From Solen grandis (Eukaryota > Mollusca > Bivalvia > Adapedonta > Solenidae): DNA of 64,000 nucleotides. The stretch covers positions 41,700,926 through 41,764,925 of the forward strand of contig CM037789.1 in NCBI GenBank assembly GCA_021229015.1, in the 5' to 3' direction. This document shows, in pieces, positions 46,511 to 58,709 of this stretch. The notes below the pieces were generated by a model that searched no databases, was not told the origin of the DNA, and saw nothing but the letters and a program-made list of their open reading frames with translations. Position 1 is the first letter of the stretch. Each line of letters starts with the position of its first letter. The translations under genes and the position numbers were made by a program.

Positions 46511-47609
46511 GTTGATGATTCTACCGTCTCTCATAACCATAACCTTAGTAGAATATTACACCTGTACTATCTTTTGTCATATTTTATGTGCACAGCTGTA
46601 CTGTTACTAGGTACACAGGTGAGACATTAATAAAATATCTGTTCTGTTTATATTTGTCCCTCTTTGTTTTGTAGGCTATATGGTGAAAACTTTCTGTCAG
46701 CTCACTGCTGGAGTCTATCGCTACCTTGCCGATATTTGACCTTAATATTAAGTTTCCTTAACATGGCATATAATTGTCATCACTGAGTCGTGCCTTCGTG
46801 ACTCTTGGTATCTTGTCTCATTGACACAAATAAAGTGACGATGAGAATATTATATGCTTTTAAAAAGAAATATTATACCATACCATTTGCTGCACATCAA
46901 CTGTAGGTGGTATTTTGAACTCGAGCGCCATGGGCACGGTATAAATCAATCCTGGTTCCCTTCTTACCAACACGTATAACGTTTGCTTCCGGGAGCCAGG
47001 GATACGCATAAATTATCAGCTGTCTTTTTCTGTATCTATTTAAATGCAACCAAATATATAGAAGAAGGCTATCTGTCGAGAAAATCTGATAAACACGGGG
47101 TTTAATATGACTATCAAAGATTTTTTTACCGCATAAAACCTATTATCTTTCTAACCTTCTCACTACAATGGCGGATAAAAGAAGCTGATATGTATCTAAT
47201 TTCTCCAATCTTCCGGTGATGGCCGGGTGTACTTTTCACGATGTCCATTTTGATGATTGAATAAAAGATAAACTATAGAAGGGTCCACCGATCTATCTCC
47301 GGCATTAATCTGCTGTACCCGAATGCAGATTTATTCGACACGCCATTGTTGTAACATATCCGAGCCTTTGTGCCACAAGACGACGCCATGTTTGTTTATT
47401 TTGGTGCAACATGAGACCTTGGAGAGCAGACGTCGAAAAGTGGTTGTGCGCTGTTTTGTAAGTTCCAGAGATAGATTTATATGAAGAAAAAAACAACAAC
47501 AACAAAAAACCCAAAAAACGTTTATTTAAAATTCAATTAATTTACAAGATGGTTTCATTGGACCGATTGCGATTCAAACGTTGCAAGGGCTAGCCCATCT
47601 CTTTCTCTC

Positions 47610-47653
<44 letters not shown>

Positions 47654-48928
47654 CGCGTAACCATAAAACAAGAAATACCTTTTAAACAAGATATGCGGCG
47701 TTGATGGGGATTCAAGTATTTGAAAATGTGAAACGGTTATACGATATACGAATTCTTGTCTTTAAAACGTGCCATTCTTGGAAATCAAAAGAAACGAGGA
47801 TAAAATCTCGCTTCGTAAAGCAATCGGCGTTTCTGCTAAGTCTTGGACCACTTAACCTCTACCAAGATAACCAAGGTACCCTAATGAAACATTAGGAAAA
47901 TTTGGTTATCTCCGTGAAAGGGCATGAGGTCTGAAATATAGCGGAACCATTACAGGGACTTTACTGCAGATGTTTAAAATGTTGGGACCGAAGCAGGTCT
48001 CAAAGTGCATCTTAAGAGAAGTATAATAATATAACAATATATTTGTCAAAGAAACTGTAATTTAGTCAGGATATCTTATTAAAAAGCATATATACTAGAT
48101 TTAAAAAGCATATATACTAGATGAAACTTATAAGTACTCCGACTAAAGTTTTGTCTATAGCATTTGTTGTATTCAAAATAACAGTCTTTTGGTTTTCTAT
48201 AGCTTTCCACGAAAATTGGTTTCACAGAGTTGATAATAAGTCAAAATTATTCAAGCAGACGCCAGATTGAGCCAATGCACAATTTAATATTCAATGGGCA
48301 TATATTTTGGAAAATATATCTTCTCTACAAGTTTGAAATCGGAGTACTTACAAGTTTCGTTAAGTGTATATCAATTAAATGTAGTTGTCAACTCAACAAA
48401 CAATTGTGTGTAATCTTTTTTCCTACCAATGAAACATGTGACATTGTCCTGTATCATCCTCCTTGAGTAGGTCAAAAGTGGGGTTAGACAGCTAGAAAAG
48501 TATGTTCCTCCATTTTTGTCAGTTTATATAGTAGCAAACAATATATCATCTAAATATTGTGAAATCTTAAACAGCTTTCTGTTGTTTAAATTTGATTTCA
48601 TGGGAAGGTAAATATTCTTTTCAGATATATATATATTGATAGACACATGCCCACACAAATTATACAAGATATCGATACATACACCGGAGTAGCATGGTTT
48701 CACAGAAATAACCACAGTGTTTAATTTTATTTATTCGAGACAGAACAAAAACCACAACATTAATTTCAATACAGAGCCGTGAAATATTTTATTAATGTAA
48801 ATTGTGTCCCCCTCACCTTATGCATGGTTGGAATGAGGAAAAACTGTATGTACTCACATTGTCAACCGTGTCTACAATATGTCAATATTACATGTACAAA
48901 TATATTGTTAAGCATATTGGCAATTTGG
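46511..48928. other. Gene-free stretch
   Basis: No exon supported. Contains possible LINE 3' tails near 46640 and 46840, a (CT)n microsatellite at about 47600-47645, and a 21-bp tandem duplication at 48082-48122. The ORFs at 47305, 47701 and 48230 lack domains. Confidence 0.45.
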
Positions 48929-49136
48929 CATGCGCGGACCCGGCCATTTCTCGTAAGAGGGGAGGGAGGGGGGCTCAAACCAATCTTTGGAAATTTCCGT
49001 ACGAGGGGTGGGGAATCCGGGGGGGGGGGTGTATTTTCTTCTTTACCCTTGATAGAATAATAGAATAATGCCCAATTCCGGGGAGGGGGGTCATAACCCC
49101 GCTACCCTCCCCTCCCTCGAACTGGATCCTCGCATG
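48929..49136. mobile_element. GC-rich MITE with CATGCG termini
   Basis: Left end CATGCGCGGACCC (48929-48941) and right end GGATCCTCGCATG (49124-49136) are inverted with 11 of 13 matches. The interior has G-rich runs (up to G11) on the left and C-rich runs on the right. It produces two overlapping artificial ORFs on the plus strand. Confidence 0.65.
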
Positions 49137-49550
49137 TAAAATTATGTAAAATTTTGTTAAAAATGTAAGAACAAGAATTACTAATGATGGCGCTTCGAAC
49201 TCGATGACTGAGTTTTAATTTCAATAGACTTGTCATAAATTGGCCATAAAACCGCTGGGGATGGATCACTCAGCACCGCAGTCGACACGGCTGTAGAGAT
49301 CGTACTGGGATGGACCAAGTACACCCATAAGGAGCCAGGCACACCGGTCGTTAATATTCGGGGATTTCCGGCATGATCGTCATGGGGACCCGAGTGCCAT
49401 TTTAGATTAGTTGAATATATACACGTAATTTTCTGGATTATAACTTTCGTGTCAGAAGTATCATTTATTATCTATTCCTCTCAAAAACCAGTCAATAATG
49501 AAAAAAATAAAATAAATTAAGATTAAAAAACAACAGCAACGACAACAAAA

Positions 49551-49584
<34 letters not shown>
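49551..49584. repeat. GT microsatellite at a SINE tail
   Basis: A (GT)16 run directly abuts the tail of the minus-strand family A SINE and probably grew from it. Confidence 0.9.
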
Positions 49585-49586
<2 letters not shown>

Positions 49587-49776
49587 GTTTATTGGGTTTA
49601 ACGTCCCGCCGACAGTATTTCAGTCATTTTGGAGACTATTTGTCCACATGAGACAGATATAGTATTGCCATACTGCAATATCAAGCCCATGTGGCATGAT
49701 ACCACAGCTAAGTACACCGTTCCAACCAGTCCTGAAACTACCCTGTATATATACTGAGCACCAAGCAAGGGAGCGC
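49585..49776 (-). repeat. tRNA-derived SINE (family A), minus orientation, 5'-truncated
   Basis: On the minus strand: CTTGCTTGGTGCTCAGTATA, TGTGGTATCATGCCACATGG, CTGTCGGCGGGACGTTAAAC. The tRNA-like head is absent. Confidence 0.8.
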
Positions 49777-50181
49777 GCGCGTCTGCGTGTGGTATTTTCT
49801 ATCCCGTCAATATTTCAGTGTTAATTATTATTTTAATACTCTGTGTGTCTCACACCTCTCGTCTGATAAAAATCTGCTCTCTCATATATACCGGTACACA
49901 TGTTCAAAGTGTTGAATTTATTGACTGTATTGATAATTCCCCCCATCGTCTAGTCTTTATCATTTCACTACATCGTATAGGATGTGCAAAAAAAAAAAAA
50001 AAAAAAAATCATGTGAATCTCTTTGATGGATATTGCATATGTCACTTAATTACTCATGCTTTTACCAGTGTACGACATCTAGTCTGTATATCAACCGATG
50101 AGCTAACTCCCTTCACTTCCACCTTTTGTCTTTCCTAAACTGAGCTACTCACTCGATCATCGTCACAATCTTACGAGGCTG

Positions 50182-50699
50182 TTAAAGCAGCTCATTCACA
50201 GATGGTCGGTGACTAAAAATAGATTTTAAAATGAATGTGTGTATTACGTCTATCAATACCCATCTACAGACGCATGGTCACCCAAAACAACCATTCGTGA
50301 GTGTGAAAAAAATGGGTAATTTCCCCATCACAGGCATTAGCGTCACGAACGGTATTGAAACTAAATTATAAAATGTTTAGATTTTTCATTTTCATTTGCC
50401 GTCCCTTGACTGATCACATTCATTCTTCGCGTATGCGCTCTTTTCATAGGCATAACTTACGAATCGCTACCAGAAACTGGTGACGCCATGATTCTTAACG
50501 TGCCACTTCATACCGAAAGCACCTACTTCGGGGATACCGTATTTTATATTTATATGTCGCCGATGTGGCGTTTATGAAAATAGCGTTTTCCCGTGCAATA
50601 TGACCTAAACTTACCATGTTCATTTGTCAGGAACCAAACACTTCACAACATTCACAATGGAGAGCAGATATATATATATCTGTGAACGAGCTGCTTTAA
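50182..50699. mobile_element. TTAA-flanked transposon, 518 bp, second family
   Basis: TTAA is followed by AGCAGCTCATTCACAGAT (50186-50203). The right end is ATCTGTGAACGAGCTGCT (50678-50695) followed by TTAA. The terminal repeats match at 17 of 18 positions and are unrelated to the GGTAATCC family. The interior has no substantial ORF, so it is non-autonomous. The TTAA flanks fit piggyBac- or Kolobok-type insertion. Confidence 0.8.
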
Positions 50700-52228
50700 A
50701 ATTCATGTTGGTCATTTGACATATTTATTTTACAATGCATACACAATTACATGAATACCATTATAAAGAGAATTGAAATATACGCAAGGATTTATAATGC
50801 CTCAAAAGTCGAACAACATTTTATTTCGTGTTTTTAAAATGGTCCAAGATTATTTAGAAATGCAATTTGACGTATTTCAGGAATATACTGGTGCATGCTA
50901 TCTGTATGACTTATCAAGGAAGATTGCCGATTTCTTCGTGAAAAAAAAAACGAAAAAAAAAAAAAAAAAAAAAAAAACATGTATATATACATTCTTTGCT
51001 GGTAACTCTTAACTTCCTTTTTTTGACGCGATAGTCAACCCCCCCCCCCCCCTTTTTTTTTTACTGATTTGATATTTTATTTGCCCAGCATCAAAAAGAA
51101 ATCAGAGATCAGCATTAAGTCAATAAAAAGGAAACCTGTGAAAATTGCATTACACATGTATATGATTGGCTGACCAGTCGTGCCGAAGTTAAGTCATAAG
51201 AACACTGTCCATGTTTTTTTTTTTCTTTAACAGTCACTGGGTCATACCGACTCGAAGGTATTGCTTAAATTTCACAATTCAAAAATGTACTTTTCTTTTG
51301 TCAAAGGCGCAGACATATTATTTGAATACGTTTTTTGAAACCCCTAACTAGTTGACTGGGCAACAAAAACATTTTTTTCACTTTTTGCGACAATTGAAGT
51401 TGAATGGATTATTGAAACAATGAGAGAAAAATGGTACCATTTAGGGTTTTTAAAGGAGTAAAACTGGGTTGCAATGAACCGAGAAACCGGTGAAAATATA
51501 TTTCTCCATTTGAGCCAAAAGATTGCATATCTTTCGTTTATCGCCATTAGGTGTCAATGACATTTTAGTAGTGGTAGGTGACACTTTTCCGAAATACTTG
51601 GATTACCTTTGTTTTTAACGATATGACTTTGGTTTCCCATTGTCCTCTGCGGTTCCATTCTCATTATCTTGGACCTCAAAAACTATTTCACGTCAGGCAT
51701 AAAGCAAAAAGGAATATATTAGACGGTTCGGTGGATTTTTATGAATCTATTTCCTATAACAATGCTTGAATATTCTTTAGATGTTATCAAAGCCGAAAAT
51801 ATGATAAACATACTGACAAATCGATGTCTTGTCCCTTGTTTCCCTCTCTTTTTTCCGCTTTAAAAATGATATAAATAATGGAAACCATAGAAACCGCCGA
51901 GAACAGAAAAAAAAAGAGATCAAAACATTTCACCCAAAAGGTCTTATACCACTGATATTACAAACTCGTCCTTTGTAAGCATCTTGAATAATGGTCACCC
52001 AAAATTAGTCACACTGAATGTGATAATTATAAAAAAAAGACATTATAGTCAGGCATAGAACTTCAGCTGCCATTAATGTCAAACATCATATATTTAATAC
52101 GAGCAGCTGCTGCGTTTGATATAGTCTATGTGAGAGATCTAAACATCTCATGAAATCAAACACATGAGAAGGAGAGATGGAGAGTATTCAATAACTATTC
52201 TCTAATTAATTAAATGTGATATGACATC
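50700..52228. other. Gene-free stretch with homopolymers
   Basis: No exon supported. Poly-A runs near 50941-50975 and a C14-T10 run near 51039-51061 occur. The ORFs at 50773, 51344 and 51578 have no domain. Confidence 0.45.
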
Positions 52229-52257
52229 AAATTAACAGAGAGAGAGAGAGAGAGAGA
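52229..52257. repeat. GA microsatellite
   Basis: A short (GA)n run immediately before the 46-bp minisatellite. Confidence 0.9.
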
Positions 52258-52282
52258 AGTTTGTTTTATATTGCCAACTCTT

Positions 52283-52936
52283 TCAAGACAAGTACGACGG
52301 TAAACTCAAAATGTCAAGTTATAGTCAAATCAAGACAAGTACGACGGTAAACTGAAATAGTAAAGTCGTAGCCAAGTCAAGTACGACGGTAAACTCAAAT
52401 AGTCAAGTCGTAGTCAAAACAAGTCAAGTCAAGTACGACGGTAAACTGAAATAGTAAAGTCGTAGCCAAGTCACAATTGTAAGACAAGTCAAGTCAAGTA
52501 CGACGGTAAACTCAAATAGTCAAGTCGTAGTCAAGTCAAGGCAAGTACAACGGTAAACTCAAATAGTCAAGTCAAGGCAAGTACGACGGTAAACTCAAAT
52601 AGTCAAGTCGTAGTCTAGTCAAGGCAAGTACGACGTTAACCTCAAATAGTCAAGTCGTAGTCAAGTCAAGGCAAGTACGACGGTAAACTCAAATAGGCAA
52701 GTCTTAGTCAATTCAAGGCAAGTACGACGGTAAACTCAAATAGTCAAATCTTAGTCAAGTCAAGACAAGTACGACGGTAAACTCAAATAGTCAAGTTATA
52801 GTCAAATCAAGACAAGTACGACGGTAACTTAAATAGTCAAGTCGTAGTCAAGTCAAGACAAGTACGACGGTAAACTCAAATAGTCAAGTCGTAGTCAAGT
52901 CAAGGCAAGTACGACGGTAAACTCAAATAGTCAAGT
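52283..52936. repeat. Minisatellite, about 46-bp unit, 14 copies
   Basis: Each unit contains GTACGACGGTAAACTCAAAT followed by AGTCAAGTCGTAGTCAAGTC. The core GTACGACGG recurs at about 52292, 52339, 52381, 52433, 52499 and then about every 46 bases to 52908; one copy has GTACAACGG. Spacing varies from 40 to 66 bases because the inner CAAGT pentamers expand and contract, so the array is a repeat within a repeat. Confidence 0.93.
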
Positions 52937-53286
52937 CAATTCCCAAACACAATTGCTGCATCTTTATTTTTGTTGCTATTTTGCTATTGGTCTATTTTAA
53001 TATAAAGTCATATTTGGATATTTATTTACATAACAAAAAACACTACAAATTCTGTTATTGCTTCTGACAAATGTTAAATTTGTGTTCATATATTTTCAAA
53101 TATGTAAAATTCTCCTTTCTATGGTGGCATATTTCTGCCAACCACTAGTAATTATCCTCCTAGCAATGTCGAAACTTTTCTGAGAAAAAAAAATGCCACA
53201 TATGTTTCTTTTATGTTTTATCTGGCAAGTAGAAAATTTTCAAGTTATCCATTTATGTAACTTAACAAGACAACACTGTTTGTTAT

Positions 53287-53461
53287 GTCCACTACTGCCA
53301 ACCACATATTCACTTAGGTTACCTGGATATCATGATTTCTCCCGATAATTATGTGAAAAAAAATGCTTGTTATCCACATAATTTAACTGACGAACTGAAC
53401 TGACGAAAAAGCATGATATCCAGTTATCTTAAGTGAATATATGGCTGGCAGTAGTGGTCAC
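53287..53461. repeat. Large imperfect palindrome
   Basis: Left arm 53288-53338 and right arm 53410-53460 (about 50 bp each) are inverted, sharing CCACTACTGCCA, TATTCACTTA and TGGATATCATG. An inner hairpin ATTATGTG/CACATAAT lies in the loop. This is probably a foldback-type element. Confidence 0.7.
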
Positions 53462-54897
53462 TGACAGACAGTTTTGTCCTGTTAAGATCTCCTGCGTCGG
53501 ACAGGTCGTTGAAAATATTACAACATTTCGTGAATTTAGCCCCCAAAAATACCAATATTGTATCTAATGCTATTTTGCATTAATCTTCTAGAAACGAGGA
53601 AAACCTCTTCACGCAGTCTTCATATGCACACTACAGTATTTTAATAGTACATTGGGGCATTAGCCGCTCTCAAAAACAGAATTTCACGGTGATTGAATTC
53701 AAAAAGTCACCTTTATTCAGTTGTAAAACGCGAACGTTATATTCTCACAAATTGTCCACTAGTATTTTAAAATACCCTTTTTCTTACTATTCCTGCCATT
53801 GTCACAGAAGATAATACATAAAAGAAATATTTTTACTAAATTGAAATAAACGGAAAAGTGCTTTGCTGATCCTCGTCCTTGGACCTTTCATGATCGGACA
53901 TTTTTTGATTTTGGCGATGATAGCGGCTCAATTTACCTGTATTTAAAATTCTTCTCGTTTGGAAGTACAACCAGACGACAGCAAAAAATCATTGGAATGC
54001 AAATAAACTGTCCCCGGCAAGGTTAGGACAAACATCCCATTGACTGGGATAAATAAGCAGATCAACATGCAAGCGTCTACTTAACGCTGACCGGAAGTAT
54101 GAGTATTTCTGATTTTGCTAAAAAAACACCCCCGTCCTAGCTTTAAATGCATGACGAATGAGGTTCTTCAACTTCAAAAAACCACGAAAAGCTTTAAATG
54201 GCTTAGTATCATTAGAAAACCATTTCTCAAAAGGAGCATCAATTTGTTTACAAAAGACAGATATCTGTATCAAACGCTCGTCCAACTTTACTATAACCGG
54301 TCTAGATTTGACAGTCTGGTTTTATAATGCATTTTCCTTCCTTGCCCAGATCAGATTTGAATTTCGAGATAAAACTTCGTGAGAATGAAATACCTGTCCA
54401 TTATTTTAACGAAATGGTGACTCAACCATTCTTCCATTCAATAAAACACTGAGGTACAACACCTGTAAACAGAAACGTTTACGATGCGGATTTTTTTGTG
54501 TGTGAACCAATCTAAATTAAAACCCCATAGCAACCCACGTGGAACGATCCTCCGACGGTTGTCAATGAAAACCGCATGGATTCCCACACTAAAACACAGA
54601 CATGGGAACAAAAGCAATAAGAACATCTGATCGAGAAGGGATGATCATTATTGCATAGGTTACATTGTCGATACCATAACAACTGGGTTGATCACGAGAT
54701 AAAAACGTCCTGGGAGAAAATGTGGTTGATGAATGGAAAATTGAAATCGAGGCATTTGTGAACATAGATTCACACGTAGGGTTGAGCGATTATCAAAACG
54801 TATATGAATAGCATATCATACATAGGATTGTAACAATCTATTTACTCAGTTTATTTACTTAATAAACATATATCATATGTGGTGTACGCGTATATTA
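53462..54897. other. Gene-free stretch
   Basis: No exon or RNA gene is supported. The overlapping ORFs at 54115-54382 and the minus ORF at 54438 have no recognisable domain. Confidence 0.45.
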
Positions 54898-55000
54898 TGT
54901 CCCACCGACTGGGATGAGCCGTAGACACGTGGCATGAATGATACCACACCCATTACATCCCAACACCTGACCAACCGGTCCTGGAACCACACCATGTTTA
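54898..55000 (-). repeat. tRNA-derived SINE fragment (family A), minus orientation
   Basis: Contains the inverted body segments GTGTGGTATCATTCATGCCA and CAGTCGGTGGGACATAAT on the minus strand; the middle is deleted. Confidence 0.6.
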
Positions 55001-55059
55001 GTGTTACAACTTTTATTTTACGTCGATTGAGAACCACACTCTTACAACCTATACTAATC

Positions 55060-55180
55060 CCCCCACAGTTCCTGGTTTGGACCAGTACTTTGCGCATGGG
55101 AAGGCCATAAAAATGCCTTACCCCCATTGGCGTTCGAACCCAAAACCTTCGAATCCAAAGTCATGCACGTTAACGTTGAA
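55060..55180 (-). repeat. tRNA-derived SINE (family D), minus orientation
   Basis: On the minus strand: GAAGGTTTTGGGTTCGAACG, then GGCCTTCCCATGCGCAAAGT and ACTGGTCCAAACCAGGAAC. Same family as 22779-22925. Confidence 0.6.
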
Positions 55181-55584
55181 CAGGTTTACAATGTTTATCA
55201 TGGTTCTACCAGTATTATTTCTTCTGATTTTCGTAGTAAGACAGATACATGAAAGCTTATTTTGAAAACCCTTTCTTTAACAATTTACCTCATAAATATT
55301 CATGAATACACAGATTTATGACTTATTCAATATTGCTTTACCACTGAACATTAAATGGTATATATACATGCGTTATTATACAGCTAATTATAACATTGCA
55401 ATAGGTTACTGATAATATATTGACCATATATGAAACAAACTTTTATTAAAACAAACGATACAATCAAATATCATCTTAACGTTTCATTTAAATATAGATG
55501 ATATTTGTTTGTTTTGAGTTGATATGGACTAGATCTTATCGAGAAGTGATTCAATTCAATATTTCACGACAGCGTTCTAGCGAT

Positions 55585-55630
55585 AGCTTTTAAAATGACG
55601 TCATATAACACGTGATATGGCCACACTGTC
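55585..55630 (+). mobile_element. Solitary terminal repeat related to the 58710-60861 transposon
   Basis: AATGACGTCATATAACACG followed by TGATATGGCCACACTG matches the right-hand terminal repeat of the 2.15-kb element (ending 60861). No partner of the correct orientation is nearby, so it is a remnant. Confidence 0.6.
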
Positions 55631-57170
55631 TGCGCAGCAAAGAAAAATCTTTTGTTTCTCATTTAAAGTTCCAGTAAATTAGATATTCTTCAAATCATAA
55701 ATTTATACATGGGTATTCACGATATAATGGTTTAATAAACTTGTACCGTCAGACGAAACAACTTCGTGCAATGTTATCGTCTTGCTCACGTGCGGGTTTT
55801 AAGGATGACCTGCGCCCCTTAATTGTTGAGTAAGGGGAGAAATTGGGGAAAAAAATGAAAGAACAAGAAAGTAATACGTGCTACACGTTTCATTTCTCGT
55901 ATAAAACACTTTTTTTCTTGATCAACAGGGCCTTTATGTGTTTTATGTTGCATTTAAGCGTATTTGCTTAGCATGCAAGTTAATTTAGATTTATGTGAGC
56001 AAAATCAAAACACACACGTCAACCGTTTCAAACCATCTGTATTTTATACCGTTGATAGATAAGCTTTTCCTTTTATAGTGAAATTGAAAAGTCTGCGCGT
56101 GAACCATTTCTATAAGATCAGGGACAGTGCTATGGGAAAGGTTTCAGCAGACGCGCAAAGGGCAGCGGCAGACGACACGCGATGAATACAAATTAGGACA
56201 GGTGTAAAACCGAAGCGTGCATGTGTTTAAATTAAGACCCCACTCTAGTGGTTTTCACATTTTCTTGCTTTATTGTCAAACAAAGGTGATTTAAATTTCT
56301 GCCATTGACCTGATAAAAATCCGTTTGATCTGATAAAAATGGCGGAATCCACGTGACCATTAATCGGTAATCTTTTGATTTTACCGTTATTTTGATGTTA
56401 AATAGTATTATTTTCTATCTCATGTTAAACACTAGGTTCAGATAATAGAGTTGTCGTTCACAAATGTTTGAACACCAAATACCACCTGCTTCTGTTCGCG
56501 TCTTTGTACTGGGGGCACACTGCACCAAATAGCGACAGTCCCGGATATGACGTAATTTTGGCTTCGAAATTCGTAATAAAAACGAATACATGAAAATTAA
56601 CATAAATTAAGTTACAGACCGAGGAAACTTGTACATACATAAAATATAAATGATTTTCAGTTCTTTGAAGGTCATAAAATTTAACTTCAGTAACCTTTGA
56701 TCGAGCCATTTCTTAGTTTAAATTACTCGTCCATAATGATTAAAAATAGCAGAGAAAGGATTTACAAGAAACATTTTATATCTTTTGCCGAAATGGATGC
56801 ATGTCGGGTATAAGGAAAAAACACTAATTAAAAAGAAAAGATGTAGACTTCGAGGGTACATAGAAAACGAATATATCAAGATATTTTTGTATATCGCGTG
56901 CCTTGAGGTGTAATTCGGTACATATTATTAATTCTGACCACATTATAAATAAAACAGAGAAAACATATGAAACTTTTTTGGGGTCTGCACGAAGGCATGC
57001 TTTTGGTCGAAATCTATTTTAATTGTAACAGGGGGTATATACAGTGAATGATTCCATATAGTTACACAGAATTTAGTTGGTTAGAACAACTTACATAATA
57101 TTTTAACTGTAAAAGAAATTCATACACCCGGTAAATGTTAAAAAGTAACGTAATGAAATAATTCCACATT
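55631..57170. other. Gene-free stretch
   Basis: No exon or repeat I can name. The minus ORFs at 56415-56709 show no domain. Confidence 0.4.
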
Positions 57171-57270
57171 NNNNNNNNNNNNNNNNNNNNNNNNNNNNNN
57201 NNNNNNNNNNNNNNNNNNNNNNNNNNNNNNNNNNNNNNNNNNNNNNNNNNNNNNNNNNNNNNNNNNNNNN
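57171..57270. other. Assembly gap (100 N) at the edge of a tandem array
   Basis: Exactly 100 N bases. The sequence right of the gap is immediately the 165-bp array, so the true number of units and the left end of the element are unknown. Confidence 1.
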
Positions 57271-58564
57271 TAATGGATTCATAGAAGAAGATTTTTAAAG
57301 ATTTTCCTATATAACTCTATGTAAAACAAGTGACCCCTGGTGCGGGGTCATTTATCACCATAGGGCTATGATTTGTACAATCTTGGTAATGAACCATAAG
57401 ATGATGCTACATACCAAATATCTAATCTCTAGGCCTAATGGATTCATAGAAGAAGATTTTTAAAGATTTTCCTATATAACTCTATGTAAAACAAGTGACC
57501 CCTGGTGCGGGGTCATTTATCACTAGGGCTATGATTTGTACAATCTTGGTAATGCCATAAGATGATGCTACATACCAAATATCTAATCTCTAGGCCTTAT
57601 GGATTCATAGAAGAAAATTTTTAAAGCTTTTCCTATATAACTCTATGTAAAACAAGTGACCCCTTTGCGGGGGCATTTATCACCGTTTGGCTATGATTTG
57701 AACAATCTTGGTAATGAACCATAAGATGATGCTACATACCAAATATCTAAGCTCTAGGCCTAATGGATTCATAGAAGAAGATTTTTAAAGTTTTTCCTAT
57801 ATAACTCTATGTAAAACAAGTGACCCATGGTGCGGGGTCATTTATCACCATAGGGTCATGATTTGTACAATCTTGGTAATAAACCATAAGATGATGCTTC
57901 ATACCAAATATCTAATCTCTAGGCCTTATGGATTCATAGAAGAAGATTTTTAAACATTTTCCTATATAACTCTATGTAAAACAAGTGACCCCTGGTGCGG
58001 GGGCATTTATCACCGTAGGGCTATGATTTGAACAATCTTGGTAATGAACCATTAGATGATGCTACATACCAAATATCTAAGCTCTAGGCCTAATGGATTC
58101 ATAGAAGAAGATTTTTAAAGATTTTCTTATATAACTCTATGTAAAACAAGTGACCCCTGGTGCGGGGTCATTTATCACCGTAAGGCTATGATTTGTACAA
58201 TCTTGGTAATGGCCCATAAGATGATGCTACATACCAAATATCTAAGCTCTAGGCCTTGCAGTTTTGCAGAAGAAGATTTTCAAAGTTTGCATTTTTAAAA
58301 TCTATTTTTAGCTCCTGTGACCTACTTTTTTAACCAATCTGAATAATTTGTACAACTTTGATAGAGGGCATCATAAGGATGATTCCTGTGAAGTTTGGTC
58401 AAAATCCCTTCAGCGGTTCATGAGGAGATGTTGTTTAAAGCAAATTGTTGACGACGCACGCACGCACGCATGCACGCAGGCACGGACGACGGACGATGGA
58501 CGACGGACAAAAGGCGATCACAATAGCTCACCATGAGCACGTTGTGCTCAGGTGAGCTAAAAAT
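57271..58564 (+). mobile_element. Helitron/Helentron-like non-autonomous element with 165-bp tandem repeats
   Basis: Six units of 161-165 bp start at 57271, 57436, 57597, 57761, 57926 and 58091; each contains AAACAAGTGACCCCTGGTGC and AAGATGATGCTACATACC. A unique tail follows (GAAGTTTGGTCAAAATCCCT, then a GCACGCAC-rich stretch). The end is a strong hairpin (CTCACC...GAGCAC GTT GTGCTC...GGTGAG, 58527-58555) followed by CTAA at 58557. A 3' hairpin just before CTRR, internal tandem repeats and lack of coding are features of Helitrons and Helentron-derived elements. The left end is lost in the gap. Confidence 0.65.
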
Positions 58565-58570
58565 ATCGAT

Positions 58571-58599
58571 AATATTCACTGTTTCAAACAGTGGATATT
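58571..58599. repeat. Short near-perfect hairpin
   Basis: AATATTCACTGTTT and AAACAGTGGATATT are inverted around a single C, with 13 of 14 pairs. Function unknown. Confidence 0.6.
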
Positions 58600-58709
58600 A
58601 CCATTTTATTATTTTCATTGTTTTGTAACAAGCTACTGAAAGACACTTTCGTAATTTTCTTTTACAACATTTCAATTGATTTTTACATTGTATAAACATT
58701 TTCGAGAAA

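Noticed and set aside
48779..49068. Two overlapping plus-strand ORFs with Gly-rich ends
   Set aside because: They run into the G-rich MITE at 48929-49136 in two frames, which indicates non-coding sequence.
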